DNA from: Actinotalea sp.
GTDB lineage: Bacteria; Actinomycetota; Actinomycetes; Actinomycetales; Cellulomonadaceae
Length of the DNA stretch: 5,567 nucleotides
Assembly (NCBI GenBank): GCA_014360395.1
Contig: JACIXM010000460.1
Location: 1 to 5,567 of the forward strand
Reading direction: 5' to 3'
In this document: positions 4,730-5,567 of the stretch, in pieces
Layout: each line of letters starts with the position of its first letter
How positions within the stretch are numbered: position 1 is the stretch's first letter
Notes under the pieces: generated by a model
The model's database searches: none
Told to the model about the DNA's origin: nothing
What the model saw: the letters and a program-made list of their open reading frames with translations, nothing else
Program-made: the position numbers and the translations under genes

Positions 4730-5489
4730 GACCACCGTGGTGCACCTCGGCATCGACCTGGCGTGGAGCCACCGCAACCGCACGGGCGTCGCGGCCCTCG
4801 ACTCCGACGGCGTCCTCGTCGCGTCCGCATCGGTGCGCACCGACGACGAGATCGCCGCCTTCGTCGACGCGCACGCCCGCGGCGCCGTCGTCGTCGCCGC
4901 CCTGGACGCGCCGCTCGTGGTGCCGAACGCGACCGGGCAACGCCCGTGCGAGGCGGAGGTGACCCGCCGGTTCCGCGCCTTCCACGCGGGGTGCCACCCG
5001 TCGAACCGGTCCTGGCCCTGGTTCGACCCGCCGCGGGCGGAGGTGCTGGCCCGGCGGTTCGGCTGGGACGTCGACCCGGCCACCCCGCCGGCCCGGGACC
5101 GGTCCGTGGCGGTCGAGGTGTACCCGCACCCGGCGATGGTGACGCTCTTCGACCTCGACACCGTCATCCCCTACAAGCAGCGCGGACCCGCCCGGGACGT
5201 CGCCCGGCTGCGCATCGCGCTGGGCGACCTGCTGACGCAGATGGAGAAGCACTGCGAGGACCCGCTGCGGCTCGGGTCCTCGGCGCGGTGGGCCGCGCTG
5301 CGACGGGCGGTGGCGACGGCGAGCCGGAAGGTGGACCTGCGCGTCGTCGAGGACGAGGTCGACGCGATCTTCTGCGCCTACCTCGCGTGGCGGTGGACGT
5401 GCCGGTCGAGGGCCGGGGACGCGTGGCTGCGCGTCGTCGGCGACGCGCGCGCGGGCTACATCGTGGTCCCGGAGCCGCCCGCCCGCTGA
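4728..5489 (+). CDS. DUF429 family protein, predicted RNase H-like fold
   Basis: A 253-residue soluble protein of the DUF429 family (pfam04250), a widespread group with no settled biochemical role and a predicted RNase H-like nuclease fold. Visible family features are HLGIDLAWSHRNRTGVA (6-22) with Asp10, VVVAALDAPLVVPN (54-67) with Asp60, QRPCEAEVTRRFRAF (71-85), VAVEVYPHPAMVTL (127-140) with Glu130, IPYKQRG (147-153), and VVEDEVDAIFCAYLAW (206-221) with acidic residues 208-212. The recurring acidic residues on the first strand and near the C-terminus are where RNase H-fold enzymes hold metal-binding groups, so nuclease activity is a reasonable but untested inference. GTG 4728 is chosen because it places the first beta-strand close to the N-terminus as in other members. 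The upstream frame to 4620 is Pro/Arg-rich and non-conserved in look. There is no good RBS; GAGCGG directly precedes the GTG. It is divergent from the HNH nuclease gene. Shared regulation is possible, but the two are not obviously one system. Confidence 0.87.
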   Translation: MTTVVHLGIDLAWSHRNRTGVAALDSDGVLVASASVRTDDEIAAFVDAHARGAVVVAALDAPLVVPNATGQRPCEAEVTRRFRAFHAGCHPSNRSWPWFDPPRAEVLARRFGWDVDPATPPARDRSVAVEVYPHPAMVTLFDLDTVIPYKQRGPARDVARLRIALGDLLTQMEKHCEDPLRLGSSARWAALRRAVATASRKVDLRVVEDEVDAIFCAYLAWRWTCRSRAGDAWLRVVGDARAGYIVVPEPPAR

Positions 5490-5498
5490 CCGGGTCGC

Positions 5499-5516
5499 GC
5501 CGGTCCGCCGACCGGC
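5499..5516. terminator. Stem-loop between convergent genes, probable bidirectional terminator
   Basis: GCCGGTC-CGCC-GACCGGC is a perfect 7-bp, GC-rich stem with a four-base loop. It begins nine bases after the DUF429 stop and ends four bases before the stop of the minus-strand gene entering from the right. It lacks a T-tract, as is usual in high-GC actinobacteria. Position between two converging stop codons is the main support. Confidence 0.6.
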
Positions 5517-5520
5517 CTCG

Positions 5521-5567
5521 TCAGGGCAGCCGCAGGACGGCGACGAGGAAGTCCGACACCGCCCACA
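5521..5567 (-). CDS. C-terminal end of a minus-strand gene entering from the right edge
   Basis: Only 15 codons plus a stop are visible: WAVSDFLVAVLRLP followed by TGA at 5523-5521. The sequence is hydrophobic and could be the end of a membrane helix, but no family can be assigned. The hairpin just beyond the stop and GC-type codon use support a real gene end. Too little is present to be sure of the frame. Confidence 0.4.
   Translation of the reverse strand, partial: WAVSDFLVAVLRLP

Noticed and set aside
3774..5489. HNH nuclease plus DUF429 as a restriction or defence pair
   Set aside because: The genes are divergent, the HNH protein appears to face outward, and there is no methylase, ATPase or GmrS-like partner. 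Nothing supports a joint defence role.

Overview
This is a GC-rich chromosomal window. By eye, third codon positions are almost all G or C. Other signs are GTG/TTG starts, a leaderless-type promoter, long open frames on both strands, and PadR, DUF1524-HNH and DUF429 genes. Together these point to a high-GC actinobacterium, plausibly a Cellulomonas-type member of the Micrococcales. No rRNA, tRNA, CRISPR array, transposase or phage gene is visible.

Left half (1-2835): a three-gene module arranged like the methionine-catabolism (mde) locus of Pseudomonas putida. An Lrp/AsnC-family regulator (2284-2835, +) is divergent from a PLP-dependent Cys/Met-metabolism lyase (945-2186, -). This is followed by the start of a homodimeric pyruvate-dehydrogenase-E1/transketolase-like protein (753 down to the window edge, -), whose 3' end is outside the window. 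The expected logic is that the lyase releases 2-ketobutyrate from a sulfur amino acid, the ThDP enzyme oxidises the 2-oxo acid, and the regulator senses the amino acid. The lyase lacks the residues I associate with strict methionine gamma-lyases, so its substrate is open. The 191-bp gap between lyase and dehydrogenase holds two hairpins and a good Shine-Dalgarno sequence. The dehydrogenase frame contains an 11-base C/G homopolymer close to its start.

Middle (2836-3752): a PadR-family regulator with an apparently leaderless GTG start. It sits directly behind a 35-bp imperfect palindrome that covers its promoter, so autoregulation is very likely. It overlaps a 104-residue protein with three predicted membrane helices and its own strong RBS. 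The two form a regulator plus small-membrane-protein operon of unknown purpose.

Right half (3774-5567): a membrane-anchored, outward-facing HNH nuclease of the DUF1524 family (-), convergent with the small membrane protein gene. A 132-bp divergent spacer rich in repeats and inverted repeats follows, then a DUF429 protein (+) with a predicted RNase H-like fold. A bidirectional-looking stem-loop separates that gene from the last codons of a minus-strand gene running in from the right edge.

I see no defence island or other clearly new multi-gene system. The most useful leads are the variant mde module, the PadR operator with its membrane-protein partner, and the tethered nuclease.
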